This document shows positions 35,701 through 43,688 of a stretch of DNA of 64,000 nt, piece after piece (positions within the stretch are counted from its first letter, which is position 1; each line of letters starts with the position of its first letter). The position numbers and the translations under genes are program-made. This DNA comes from Myxococcales bacterium (GTDB lineage: Bacteria; Myxococcota; Myxococcia; Myxococcales; Myxococcaceae), in NCBI GenBank assembly GCA_030681895.1, contig JAUXRI010000225.1, positions 1 through 64,000 of the forward strand, written 5' to 3'. The notes beneath the pieces were generated by a model. That model was given only the letters and a program-made list of their open reading frames with translations. It did not search any database and was not told where the DNA came from.

Positions 35701-38690
35701 CCGATGGTCGCGGTGACGTTGAACGGACCTCCGGCCACCGTGTTCGCAGTCGCCGTGACGCTCACCTGGCCGGACGCGTTGGTGGTGGTGCTGCCGGTGA
35801 AGGCTGCGGAGGCACCTGTGGCAGGCGCGGTGAACGTGACGACGACGCCCGGCACCGGGTTGTTGGTCGAGTCACGCACCACGACGACGAGCGGCGCGCC
35901 GAAGGCCGTGTTCACCACCGTCGATTGCGGCGTGCCGCTGACGGTCGCGACGCTCGCGGGAGCTCCAGCCGTGTTGGTCAACGCGAAGTTCGCCGACGTC
36001 ACGACACCGACGGTCGACGCAGCGACGCTGTACGCGCCCGCCGTGGCGTTCGCCGTCGCTGTGACTTGCGTCTGGCCCGCGGCGTTGGTGACGGCCGGAG
36101 CCGAGAGCACCGCAGACGCACCGGCGCCAGGAGGCGTGAAGGTGACCGCGCGTCCCGCGACCGGGTTTGCGAACGCGTCACGCACCACCACGATGAGCGG
36201 TGCCCCAAAGGCGGTGCTCCGGGTCGTGGACTGCGGAGTGCCGCTGACGACCGCGATGCTCGCTGCGGCTCCAGCCGTGTTGGTGAGCGCGAAGCTCGCC
36301 GCCGTCGCGACGCCAGCCGTCGACGCAGCGACCGTGTAGCCGCCTACCGTGGTGTTCGCCGTCGCGGTGACCTGCGTCTGGCCGAGCGCGTTGGTGACGG
36401 CGGGCGCGGAGAGCGACGCAGAGGCTCCGGCACCCGGAGGCGTGAACGTGACCGTCCTCCCAGCGACGGGGTTGTTGAACGCGTCGCGCACGACGACGAG
36501 CAACGGTGCTCCGAACGCGGTGTTGACGGTGCGGCTCTGCGGAGTCCCGCTCACGACGCTGATGGAGCTCGCCGCGCCTGCCGTGTTGGTGAGCACGAAC
36601 GTCGCGTTGAATGCGCCCACGCTGGCGGTCACGTTGAAGGGTCCTCCTGCCACGGTGTTCGCGGTCGCGGTGACGCTGACCCGACCTGCGGCGTTGGTCG
36701 TGGTCGTTCCCGTGATGGCCGCCGAGGCGCCCGACGCTGGAGGCGTGAAGGTGACGACGACGCCCGAGACGGGGTTGTTGCCGACGTCACGCACGAGGAC
36801 GACGAGCGGCTGCGCGAAGGCCGTGTTCACCACCGTCGACTGCGGCGTGCCGCTCACCACCGAGATGCTCGCGGGCGCTCCCGCGGTGTTGGTGAGCGCG
36901 AACGTCACCGGCGTCACCACGCCTGCGACCGAGGCCGTGACGTTGTACGCGCCGGCGGTGGCGTTGGCGGTCGGCGTCACCTGCGTCTGCCCGAGCGCGT
37001 TCGTCGCAGCCGCGGCGGTCAGCGACGACGACGCGCCACTGCCCGGAGCCGCGAACGTCACCGTCGCGCCGGGTACCGCGTTTCCGAAGGTGTCCCGCAC
37101 CACGACGAGCAACGGCGCTCCGAAGGCGGTGTTGATGGTCGCTGACTGGGGCGAGCCGCTCACCAGCGAGACGGACGCAGGAACTCCCGCCGTGTTGGTG
37201 AGGTTGAACGCCGCCGTCGAGGCGATGCCAGCCACTGAAGCGGTCACGACGTAGCTGCCCGTCACCGTGTTCGCCGTGGGGCGAATCGAGGCGCGACCAT
37301 TCGCTCCAGTGATGGCGAACGACAGCGCGGTGCTCGCCGACGCGCCAGAGCCCGGTGGCGTGAACGTCACCTGCAAGCCTGCGATGGGCAGGTTGTTGCG
37401 GTCGAGCACCTGCACCACGAGGTCGGCGCCGAGCTGCGTGTTGACGACGGCCGACTGCGGTGAGCCGCTGACGACCGAGAGCGTCGCCGGCCCGTTGTAG
37501 ACGATGGTGTCGATCTTCGAGCCGATGAGCGGGCTCACGCCGGTCGCCTGAATCCGATAGTCCTGCGCCGTCAGCAGCCCGGTGAAGGTGTTGTTGATGG
37601 TGACCACCACGTCGAACGAGCCGCCTGCGCCGGCCGCGACCGTGCCGATGGGACACGTCAGCGTGTTCGCCGCGATGGTGCAGCCAGGCTGGGTCGTCGA
37701 CACGAGCGTGGTGTTCGCCGGCGCGTTGAAGACCACCTGCGTGCCGTTGGTCGTCGCTGCGGTGCCGTTGCGGTAGCTCAGCGTGTAGGTGAGGTTGGTG
37801 TTGTTCGGCGACGACTGCGGCGCGATGCCCGTGACGTAGAGGCCTGGCACCGAGCTCCCGAACGCGTCGACGTAGACGCGGCCCCAGTGCCCACGCCGGC
37901 TGCACCCCGCGGCGAAGACGATCAGCTCGACCTGCTCACCGATGGTGGCACCATTGCCCGGCGCGACGTCGATCAACTGCCAGTTGGTGAACTTGATGCC
38001 GCCCGAGGTCTGCCAGGGAACTCCCGGCTGACCGGCGAAGTTGAAGTTCGTGTACAGCACGGTGTTGCGGGTGACGTTGCGGACCTGAATGAAGAAGTAC
38101 GGCTGCTCGAAGCTGGTGTGCCCCGGGTCTTCGAGCACCGGCGCCGCGACGAACCGGATGTGAATGTTCCCGTCGATGGGGTCGACGTCACCAGCGGCCA
38201 GCGTCATCGTCTGCTTCATCGAGTTGACGCTGCGGTTTCGGCCAGTCGGGTTGGCGTTGCTGGGGCCCTGGTTCTGATTGCCCGGGTTCACCACCACCGA
38301 GCGCGTGCCGAACCTCGGGTACCGGAACGGCTGCCCGTTGCCGAGGTCGGGGTCGGCCACCGATTCGACCGTCGCCGCGCCCACGACGCGCGTGTTGAGG
38401 CCGCCCGCGTTGGCGGTGAGGTTCAGGTCTGCGATCGACGTCGGCGGTACTGCGAGCAGCCCGAGGTTGTTCGTTGGCGCGCCCATCGCCAGCGGCGTCA
38501 CGTTGTCGTTGAGGTACCGCTCCACCGTCCACGACGACGGCGATGCGCCGATGGCGTCGCCCTCGAACCCGCCGTTGACGAAGACCGCGCTCCTCGAAAC
38601 ACCGACGGCTTCGCTCGGCGCCGGTACGGGCGTGCTGCAATTTGCGAGTGCGACGAGAACGGTGACAGTTGCGATATTTCGAATGATCAC
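29730..38690 (-). CDS. Giant Ig-repeat adhesin fused in frame to an OmpA-family outer-membrane protein
   Basis: 2986 residues from the GTG at 38690, chosen for its signal-like start (IATVTVLVALANC). About 30-390: an N-terminal beta-sandwich (VNGGFEGDA) and a DUF11-like domain. About 397-1517: eleven Big_1-type Ig repeats, each with VSGxPQS. About 1520-2335: nine Ig repeats of another kind, each with a VFVDGG/VKVDG motif. About 2350-2380: a MYXO-CTERM-like segment (Cys, then APAWWLLALVVLAFWRRR). Without a stop, a second signal peptide follows (RRAGLTGAAVASLVAGTAFA) from a GTG at 31535, a barrel-like domain, five thrombospondin type-3 repeats (DTDGDGI) and an OmpA peptidoglycan-binding domain (EGHTDGRG, NVKLSEARAE). 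Either one fused protein or two genes joined by stop loss. Confidence 0.8.
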   Translation of the reverse strand: MIIRNIATVTVLVALANCSTPVPAPSEAVGVSRSAVFVNGGFEGDAIGASPSSWTVERYLNDNVTPLAMGAPTNNLGLLAVPPTSIADLNLTANAGGLNTRVVGAATVESVADPDLGNGQPFRYPRFGTRSVVVNPGNQNQGPSNANPTGRNRSVNSMKQTMTLAAGDVDPIDGNIHIRFVAAPVLEDPGHTSFEQPYFFIQVRNVTRNTVLYTNFNFAGQPGVPWQTSGGIKFTNWQLIDVAPGNGATIGEQVELIVFAAGCSRRGHWGRVYVDAFGSSVPGLYVTGIAPQSSPNNTNLTYTLSYRNGTAATTNGTQVVFNAPANTTLVSTTQPGCTIAANTLTCPIGTVAAGAGGSFDVVVTINNTFTGLLTAQDYRIQATGVSPLIGSKIDTIVYNGPATLSVVSGSPQSAVVNTQLGADLVVQVLDRNNLPIAGLQVTFTPPGSGASASTALSFAITGANGRASIRPTANTVTGSYVVTASVAGIASTAAFNLTNTAGVPASVSLVSGSPQSATINTAFGAPLLVVVRDTFGNAVPGATVTFAAPGSGASSSLTAAAATNALGQTQVTPTANATAGAYNVTASVAGVVTPVTFALTNTAGAPASISVVSGTPQSTVVNTAFAQPLVVLVRDVGNNPVSGVVVTFTPPASGASAAITGTTTTNAAGRVSVTATANTVAGGPFNVTASVGAFNATFVLTNTAGAASSISVVSGTPQSRTVNTAFGAPLLVVVRDAFNNPVAGRTVTFTPPGAGASASLSAPAVTNALGQTQVTATANTTVGGYTVAASTAGVATAASFALTNTAGAAASIAVVSGTPQSTTRSTAFGAPLIVVVRDAFANPVAGRAVTFTPPGAGASAVLSAPAVTNAAGQTQVTATANATAGAYSVAASTVGVVTSANFALTNTAGAPASVATVSGTPQSTVVNTAFGAPLVVVVRDSTNNPVPGVVVTFTAPATGASAAFTGSTTTNASGQVSVTATANTVAGGPFNVTATIGAFTATFVLTNTAGAPASVAVVSGSPQSAAASVAFGAPLIVVVRDAFGNPVAGRTVTFTPPGTGASAVLSAPAVTNAAGQTQVTATANATAGGPYTIAATTAGVAAPANFSLTNTAGAPASISTVSGTPQTTVVNTAFGAPLVVVVRDAANNPISGATVTFTAPATGAAATFTGSTTTNAAGQVSLTATANTVAGGPFNVTATIGAFTATFVLTNTAGAPASVTVVSGTPQSAAVSAAFGAPLIVVVRDAFGNPVAGRAVTFTAPATGASAALSAPVVTNAAGQAQVTATANATVGGPYSVTASTAGVTTPTTFTLTNTAGAPSSIATVSGTPQTTVVRTAFAQPLVIVVRDSANNPVPGVVVTFTAPATGASAAFTGSTTTNASGQVSLTATANSVAGGPYNVTATVGAFTATFVLTNTAGAASAITVVSGSPQSTSPGSAFGAPLVVRVTDADGNPVPNATVTFTTPSSGASAVISGTLTTGANGEVSATATANATSGGPYQVTAAVAGVTTAATFSLTNTTAVTPVITSPTQNAVLTDSTPDVSGTAGPNAPVSVFADGGTTPVCTTTANAMGAWTCTVAPALGDGPHVFVASTVNGAMTASSPPRTVIIDATAPGAPVITVPAEGSTTSPSPTVSGVAEPGSTVRVFVDVSTTPACTAVTNAAGNYTCVIPGPLTAGAHTMTATATDAAGNTSAPTPVRNFTVVVATPPGPPVIAAPAAGSSTNDATPTVSGTATPGSEVRVYVDGSMTPACTATASATGAFSCDVSPALATGPHSVVATATTTAGTSAPSNTTPFTVDTSAPAVPVITAPAMNATTSTTPGYVGTSEPNATVKVFVDGGMTPVCTATANAMGAWSCASSTPLTVGAHTVTASATDPAGNSSTLTTPTPFTVAAGQPPPAPVISAPITNAVTSDATPAFEGTATPGSTVNVFVDGGMTPVCTAVADASGRFVCAPMAPLTEGPHTVTATTTTGAGTSPSSTGVPFTVDSMAPPLPTITSPTLDQVTSSTPTITGTAEAGSTVTVRVDGQVVCEVVASAQGMWSCAVTQPLAPGAHTTTARATDPAGNVSMTTPARPFTVAGTPTTPVLQQPAAGSSTSNRTPTFTGLADPGSTVTVKVDGMTVCTTTADAMGRFSCTPTTPLSEGPHSATVTAVTPGGMATSVPTMFTVTPGTPMAPVITSPSANGTTTSPKPEFKGTAEPGSTVTVKVDGMTVCTTTADASGQFSCTPTTPLAPGPHAVTATATNPTGTSPASTSVPFTVPTAPVLITPGDGTTTNPRPSFSGTGRPNSTISVVVDGAVVCTAVAADDGRWSCTPESPLNTGGHEVVVRDGPFESGVTSLTVVERSLSGGGVGVGCASTSGAPAWWLLALVVLAFWRRRAAHVSVRLRRAGLTGAAVASLVAGTAFAQATSPVPGFELERVRLNGAAAHGLLVESADLLPKYGYRAALTFHYQQDPLVLIEDGKRVGSVVSNRIGLHLLGAFTITDWLDVSLQFPIILSQSGSDLSSRGYAPVLSGVAAGTPWIAARAAPWQERRGHALDVSFGLALGIPLGSEAAFTKDSTVSAIPSVAVGKKLSSFWRLGGSVGFLLRGARQLSPASTKVSDEVGSLVMPAVILSTMGDGLRGELSTRVDVPFTRSAIGAEVDLGLRYPLFKMLEVYVVGGPGFGTLPGTPTFRVLAGVALAPVPEAPAPPKPVCVEGQPYELAACPGLDLDGDGVLNGRDTCPRVKGLASRAGCPDVDTDGDGIFDSVDTCPTVPGVKAYQGCPVPDSDKDGIVDDLDKCPTIVGLKQYDGCPVPDADGDGVLDEVDACPTVPGVLTERGCPEVDTDGDGVMDPVDACRTEPGVKENAGCPAAKKLLVVIAKDRIIIREKVNFATGKSVILPKSFPLLEQVSRILKDHPEVERVSIEGHTDGRGARAMNVKLSEARAESVRQWLIKNGIDAARITAKGFGPDKPIGSNDTDVGREQNRRVEFLIVGAETVKE
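31690..34130 (-). repeat. Nine tandem Ig-like coding repeats (second type), about 270 bases each
   Basis: Each unit codes for about 90 residues beginning like APVITSPSANG and containing GTAEPGSTVTVKVDG followed by a Cys-x-T/V-x-A segment and a second Cys. Each therefore carries two cysteines. Units 7 and 8 are nearly identical over 20 or more codons, which points to recent duplication or conversion. Confidence 0.85.
34140..37495 (-). repeat. Eleven tandem Big_1-type Ig coding repeats, about 305 bases each
   Basis: Units recur at VSGxPQS, VVVRDAFGNPV, FTPPGxGASA and LTNTAGAP. Two subtypes alternate through most of the array: one with AFGNPVAGRTVTF and AVTNAxGQTQVTATAN, the other with NNPVPGVVVTF and GSTTTNASGQVSVTA. 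The alternation suggests growth by copying two-repeat blocks. The units carry no cysteine. Confidence 0.88.
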
Positions 38691-38856
38691 CCTCGACGAA
38701 ATAGGGGGGCCATGAGGGCAACGCAACCTTCCGACCACCAACTCGTGTCGACGAGAGAGGGGTGGTGCAACACCCTGTTGCAGGTGAATGTGGGTGAAGC
38801 GCCCAGCCCACTTTTCGGCACGGCACCCGCCGCGCAGGCGTACAACGAGGGCCCAG

Positions 38857-39567
38857 ATGCTGCTGTCGTCGCTCATCACCGGGCTCTGGGGCGGGCTGCT
38901 GGCGCTCGAGCGGCGCGCGTTTCTCCAGGCCTCGCTGAGCCGCCCGCTCCCGGCCGCGTGTGGCGTCGGGTTGATGTTGGGAGACGTCACGGCCGGCCTG
39001 ATGGTGGGCCTCGTCTTCGAGCTCTTCCATCTCGGCGCGGTGTCACTCGGCGGCTCGAACGCCGACCACGAGACGATTCCCTCCGTCACGGGAACGGCGC
39101 TGGCCTCGACGCTGGGCCAGTCGACCGGTGCCGACTCGACGCCCGAGCTCTGGGCCTTGTCGATTCTCGTCTGCGCGCCGACGGGCATTCTGGGTCGTCT
39201 CGTCGACACACGCCTCGACGCGCGGGCGCGCCGGTACTTCGGTCGCGTGATGACCGCCGCAGGTGAAGGCGGCGTCGAGCGCATGGTGGGCCAGAACCTG
39301 CGCGCCATGTGGCCACACTTCGTCTTCTACGGCCTGGTGTCGGCGCTCGCCGCGGCGCTCGGAGGACTCCTCGGCTCCGCTCTGCAGCACGCGCCTGCGA
39401 CCGTGATGCGCGGGCTCGCCTGGTCGTACCCCGTGCTCGGCACCGTCGCGGCGGCGGTCGCGGTGCACTCGTGCGCGGGGCAGGGCAGGCTCCGGGTCGC
39501 GGCCGTGGTCGCGCTCGTGGTGGCCTTGCTGCTGCTCGGCACCCTGGGAGTCCGCGCATGGGCGTGA
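38857..39567 (+). CDS. PTS mannose/sorbose-family IIC subunit
   Basis: 236 residues from the ATG at 38857. A polytopic membrane protein of the EII-Man/Sor C type: MLLSSLITGLWGGLLALERR at the N-terminus, then AACGVGLMLGDVTAGLMVGL and LFHLGAVSLGGSNADHETIP. The family's IIC forms the sugar-translocating channel together with IID. It overlaps the IID gene by ten bases. No IIA, IIB, HPr or enzyme I gene is in the window. Myxobacterial PTS sets are often incomplete and may serve regulation more than sugar uptake. Confidence 0.85.
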   Translation: MLLSSLITGLWGGLLALERRAFLQASLSRPLPAACGVGLMLGDVTAGLMVGLVFELFHLGAVSLGGSNADHETIPSVTGTALASTLGQSTGADSTPELWALSILVCAPTGILGRLVDTRLDARARRYFGRVMTAAGEGGVERMVGQNLRAMWPHFVFYGLVSALAAALGGLLGSALQHAPATVMRGLAWSYPVLGTVAAAVAVHSCAGQGRLRVAAVVALVVALLLLGTLGVRAWA

Positions 39568-40322
39568 CGCTCTCGAAGCTGACGCTGTGGCGCTGCTTCT
39601 TCCGCAGCCTTTTCCTGCAGGCCGGCTTCTCGAGCGAGGGCATGCAGTCGCTCGGCCTGGTCTACGCGCTCTCGCCCGCGCTGCTCGACCTCTACCCGGA
39701 CGCCGAGCGCCGGAAGGCCGCGTTCAGCAGACACCTGACGCCCTTCAACACGCACCCGTACGTGGCCGCGGCCATCGTCGGCGGCATCCTGTTTCACGAA
39801 CAACGGCTCGCGCGGGGTGAAGAAGGCGCCGAAGAGGTGGAGCGCTTCAAGGGCCTGTTGATGGGCCCCCTCGCGGCGCTCGGCGACGGGTTCTTCTGGC
39901 TCTCGTTGCGGCCCGCCGTCGGTGCGCTCTCGGTGGCGCTGGTGCCGGTCATCGGCGCGTGGGCCGTCGCGTTCTACGTCGTCGCCTACAACGTGGTGCA
40001 CTTCACCGCGCGGTGGCGCCTGTTCCGCTTCGGGCTGGCGCTGGGCGGCGCGCTGGTGCCGAAGCTCGCGCAGTGGCGCGTCCCCATCTGGGGCCGGAGG
40101 CTGCGCGTGCTCGCCGCGGGAGTGGTCGGCGGCGTCGCGTCATGGCTCGCGGTGAAGTTCGGCGTGCCGGCGAGCGGCTGGCTGGAGCCCGCGCTCGATG
40201 GCGCCTCGCTCCTGTTCGGCGTCGTCACCGTGTTCCTGTTGTCGCGCAGGGTCAGCCCCTATCTGCTGCTCTACGTCTCGGCGCTGGTCGTCATCGCGCT
40301 CGCGGCGTTCGGCGTGGTCTGA
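39558..40322 (+). CDS. PTS mannose/sorbose-family IID subunit
   Basis: 254 residues from the ATG at 39558. The EIID hallmarks are clear: a Phe-rich start (LWRCFFRSLFLQAGFSSEGM), RKAAFSRHLTPFNTHPYVAA, and GPLAALGDGFFWLSLRP. The C-terminal third is membrane helices. It is the partner of the overlapping IIC gene in the membrane complex. The predicted cytoplasmic loops are of normal length and nothing looks truncated. Confidence 0.88.
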   Translation: MGVTLSKLTLWRCFFRSLFLQAGFSSEGMQSLGLVYALSPALLDLYPDAERRKAAFSRHLTPFNTHPYVAAAIVGGILFHEQRLARGEEGAEEVERFKGLLMGPLAALGDGFFWLSLRPAVGALSVALVPVIGAWAVAFYVVAYNVVHFTARWRLFRFGLALGGALVPKLAQWRVPIWGRRLRVLAAGVVGGVASWLAVKFGVPASGWLEPALDGASLLFGVVTVFLLSRRVSPYLLLYVSALVVIALAAFGVV

Positions 40323-40427
40323 CGGCGCGCCCGGGCCTCTTCTCGAATGACGCAGCCGTACGAAGGATCCGCCGCTCTGGCGGGGCGTTTGGCTCGCCCG
40401 GCACGGCTCTGGTGCATAAAGGTCCTT

Positions 40428-40437
40428 TGATATCAAG
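40428..40437. promoter_or_regulatory. AT-rich palindrome before the PAS/GAF hybrid kinase
   Basis: TTGATATCAA, a perfect 10-base palindrome in otherwise GC-rich sequence, lies 15 bases before the kinase start codon. It could be an operator or part of the promoter; this is a position-based guess. Confidence 0.22.
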
Positions 40438-40452
40438 CCAGTTGGGGGCGGG

Positions 40453-43400
40453 ATGCGTGTTGGGACACTCAGTGTCGGACTGACGGGGCTGGCCCTTCTC
40501 CTGGCCCTGCTCGGGGTGGCGGGCTGGGTCTTCGACGTCGAGGCGCTGCGCACCTTCCTCGTCGGCCCCAGCACCATGAAGCCGAACACTGCGCTCGCGC
40601 TCGTGCTGGTGCTGGCGGCCCAGTTGTTCGCCGCCCGCGGTCACCGGCCCGTCAGCATCGCGCTCTCGGGGCTGACGGTCGCGCTCGGCGTCGGCACGCT
40701 CGCCACCATTCTCTTCGACGTCGCCCCCGGCCTCGACGCGCTCTGGTGGCGGGCGCCAGGCCTGTTGCGAATGTCGGCCGGAACGGCGACCGCGGTGACG
40801 CTCCTGGGCCTGGCGACGGCGCTGCCGCCCCGACTCGCGTGGCGCGGCCCTGTTCAGGTGGTGAGCGCCGTGGTGCTCGGCATCGGCCTGGTGGGGCTCG
40901 CGGGCTACTCGTTCGGGCTTGCGTCGCTGGGCACCTCGGACTTCTGGAGTTCGATGGCGTTGCACACGGCGTTCGCGGCGTCGCTGGGCGCGGCGTCGCT
41001 GCTGGTGAGCACTCGTGAGGGCCCGCTCACCCGCGCCTTCGTCGGAGACGGCCTGACGGCGAGGCTCGGGCGGAAGCTGGCGCTCGCCGTGCTGCTGGTG
41101 CCGTGGCTCGTCTGTCAGGCGCTGCTTCAAGCAGGCGGCGCAGCCACCCGTGACGCAGCGATTCTGCTGGCTGAGGCGCTGGTGTTGAGTGTCGGCATTC
41201 TCGTCGCCGGCCTCGCGTGGTTCGCTGCCGCCAGCGCGAAGAACGAGCTCGACCTCGGCATCACGCTCGACAGCATCGGCGACGCCGTGCTCCTCACCGA
41301 CGCCAGAGGCCGGGTGCAGCGCCTCAACCCCGTCGCCGAGCGCCTCACCGGGTGGACGTCAGCCGAGGCGGTGCATCAACCCGTCGAGCGCGTCTTTCAC
41401 ATCATCAACGAACTGACCCGCGCCGTCGTCGAAGGCCCGGTCACGCGCGTCCTGCGTGAGGGCGTGGTGGTGGGCCTGGCCAACCACACGCTGCTCGTCG
41501 ACCGGCAGGGGCGTGAGCGGCCCATCGCTGACAGTGGGGCGCCCATTCGCGGGCCCGACCAGCAGGTGCAGGGCGTGGTGCTCGTCTTTCGCGACATGAC
41601 GCAGCAGCACGCGGCGCACCGGCAGCTCGAGCAGGCGAACGCCACGCTGAAGGCGATGATGAACGCGTTGCCGCTGGGCGTGCTCGCGTGGCGTGACGGC
41701 ACCATCGTGTGGGCGAACGCGGCGGCCACCCGCATGTACGGCGTCGACGGTCCCGCGGCGCTGGTCGGCCGCGCCGTGCTCGACTTCATTCCGCCCGAAG
41801 ACGAAGGGCTCACCACCCGGCGAATGGAGGCCATCGCTCGTGGCGAAGTGATGCCCCCTCGCCGGGCGCGCCTCAAACGCGCCGATGGGGAGCTGCTCAT
41901 CGATGCAGTGCCCGTCCCCGGGTCGGTCGAGGTCGACGGGGCCCCCGCGTCACTCGGGCTCCTGCAGCCCGTCTCGGACCGCGAGCAGCTCGAGCTGCGC
42001 CTCGCGCGCCAGGCGTCGTTCGCCGAGGCGAAGACCGAGCTCTCACGTTGCATCTCGGACGCTGCCTTCGACCTCTCGCGCATTCTGGGTGAGACCGCGC
42101 GCCTGTCGGCCCTGGCGCCAGACGAGTTCTCGGTGGTGATGCTGTGGACGAAGGACAAGTCGCACCTCACCGGCGCGCGCGCCCACCACGCGCACGACCC
42201 GAAGCTCGAGGCCCTGGCGAGCCGGCTGTCGGTGCCGCTCGAAGCAGGCCCGCTGGGTCAACGCGTGCTGCGTGGCGAGGTCGTGCTGGTCGACGCGGCG
42301 CAGCTCAAAGCCCAGCTCCGTCCGGGCACCGCGGCGCTCATCGGCGCCGATGTTCCCGAGCGCATCGCCCTGCTGCCGCTGCGCTGCGCCGGTGAGACGC
42401 TGGGCGTGCTCGCGCTCGGCCGAACGACCGACCGCCCCTTCGACGACGACGAGCTGCAGTTCTTTCGTGGCATCAGCGACCGCGCCGGGCAGGCCGTCCG
42501 TAACGCGCAGCTCTTCGACGACGTCAGCACCGCGCTCGAGAAGCTGAAGGCGACCGAGGCGCAGCTGCGGCAGAGCCAGAAGCTCGAGGGCATGGGGCAG
42601 CTCGCAGGCGGCATCGCGCACGACTTCAACAACCTGCTGTCGGTCATCTTGAGCCTCTCGGAGCTGCAGCTGAGCGCGCGCTCCACCGAGGAGGACAGCC
42701 GCGCCGACCTCGAAGACATCAGGGCCGCGGCTCAACGCGCCGCCGAGCTGACGCGCCAGTTGCTCGCCTTCAGCCGCAAGCAGGTGATGCAGCTGCGCCC
42801 CGTCGAGGTGAACGAGGTGGTGCGGAGCATGGAAGGGTTGCTGCGCCGGCTGCTCGGCGAGGATGTCGTGCTGGAACTCGAGCTCGGCCACGGGTTGTCC
42901 CTCGTGCGCGCCGACGCGACCCTGCTGTCGCAGGTGGTGATGAACCTCGCCGTCAACGCGCGCGACGCGATGCCCCGCGGCGGGCGGCTGACGGTGCGCA
43001 CCTCGATGGGAGACCCGGGCGCGCAGCCTGCCGAGCTCCCTGAAGGCCGCTGTGTCTGCCTCTCGGTGCGCGACGACGGCGAGGGCATGACGCCCGAGGT
43101 GATGTCGCGGCTCTTCGAGCCCTTCTTCACGACGAAGCCCAAAGGCAAGGGCACAGGGCTGGGGCTCTCGACCAGCTACGGCATCACCCTGCAGTCGGGC
43201 GGGATGATGACGGTGGTGAGCGCGCCGGGGCAGGGTTCGACCTTCACGGTCTGGCTTCCGGAGCTCCGGGGAGGCCCGCGGCTCTCCACGCCGGTGCCCG
43301 TTTTCGGCGAGCGTCGCGGCAACGGGGTGGTGCTCCTGGTGGAAGACGAGGCGATGGTTCGCGACGTCGCCGAGCGGGTGCTGAAGGGCTCCGGCTACAC

Positions 43401-43680
43401 CGTGCACGTCGCCAGCAGCCTGAAGGAAGGCCTCGCTGCTTTCGAGCGCCTCGAGCACGTCGACCTCGTGTTGACCGACGTGGTGATGCCGGGCGGGAGC
43501 GGGCGCGAGCTCGCTGACTCGCTGCTCGAGCGCCGGCCAGGGCTGAAGGTGCTCTTCATGTCGGGGTACACCGACGATGCAGTGGTGCGGCACGGCGTAC
43601 GCGAGGGCTCGGTGCAGCTGCTGCAGAAGCCGTTCACGCCTGACACGCTGCTCGCTGCAGTGGGCGCCGCGCTCGCGTGA
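40453..43680 (+). CDS. Hybrid histidine kinase with membrane, PAS, GAF and receiver domains
   Basis: 1075 residues. Residues about 7-260 form some seven or eight membrane helices. Two PAS domains follow (LDSIGDAVLLTDARGRVQRL and MMNALPLGVLAWRDGTIVWA), then a GAF-like domain ending near IALLPLRCAGETLGVLALGR. The HisKA box is AGGIAHDFNNLLSVI with His723, the HATPase domain has NLAVNARDAM, DDGEGM and GKGTGLGLS. The C-terminal receiver carries Asp1009 in LVLTDVVMP. It converges with the cyclic-nucleotide-binding gene eight bases away. It is an orphan kinase: no response regulator is encoded next to it in the same direction. Confidence 0.92.
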   Translation: MRVGTLSVGLTGLALLLALLGVAGWVFDVEALRTFLVGPSTMKPNTALALVLVLAAQLFAARGHRPVSIALSGLTVALGVGTLATILFDVAPGLDALWWRAPGLLRMSAGTATAVTLLGLATALPPRLAWRGPVQVVSAVVLGIGLVGLAGYSFGLASLGTSDFWSSMALHTAFAASLGAASLLVSTREGPLTRAFVGDGLTARLGRKLALAVLLVPWLVCQALLQAGGAATRDAAILLAEALVLSVGILVAGLAWFAAASAKNELDLGITLDSIGDAVLLTDARGRVQRLNPVAERLTGWTSAEAVHQPVERVFHIINELTRAVVEGPVTRVLREGVVVGLANHTLLVDRQGRERPIADSGAPIRGPDQQVQGVVLVFRDMTQQHAAHRQLEQANATLKAMMNALPLGVLAWRDGTIVWANAAATRMYGVDGPAALVGRAVLDFIPPEDEGLTTRRMEAIARGEVMPPRRARLKRADGELLIDAVPVPGSVEVDGAPASLGLLQPVSDREQLELRLARQASFAEAKTELSRCISDAAFDLSRILGETARLSALAPDEFSVVMLWTKDKSHLTGARAHHAHDPKLEALASRLSVPLEAGPLGQRVLRGEVVLVDAAQLKAQLRPGTAALIGADVPERIALLPLRCAGETLGVLALGRTTDRPFDDDELQFFRGISDRAGQAVRNAQLFDDVSTALEKLKATEAQLRQSQKLEGMGQLAGGIAHDFNNLLSVILSLSELQLSARSTEEDSRADLEDIRAAAQRAAELTRQLLAFSRKQVMQLRPVEVNEVVRSMEGLLRRLLGEDVVLELELGHGLSLVRADATLLSQVVMNLAVNARDAMPRGGRLTVRTSMGDPGAQPAELPEGRCVCLSVRDDGEGMTPEVMSRLFEPFFTTKPKGKGTGLGLSTSYGITLQSGGMMTVVSAPGQGSTFTVWLPELRGGPRLSTPVPVFGERRGNGVVLLVEDEAMVRDVAERVLKGSGYTVHVASSLKEGLAAFERLEHVDLVLTDVVMPGGSGRELADSLLERRPGLKVLFMSGYTDDAVVRHGVREGSVQLLQKPFTPDTLLAAVGAALA

Positions 43681-43688
43681 CGTTTCGA

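Noticed and set aside
33697..37145. Long plus-strand open frames opposite the giant gene
   Set aside because: They mirror the tandem Ig repeats, have no signal peptide or known motif, and the minus strand carries clear domain signatures.
40395..40425. GGCACGG ... GGTGC considered as a sigma-54 promoter before the PAS/GAF kinase
   Set aside because: The GG to GC distance is two bases off the required spacing.
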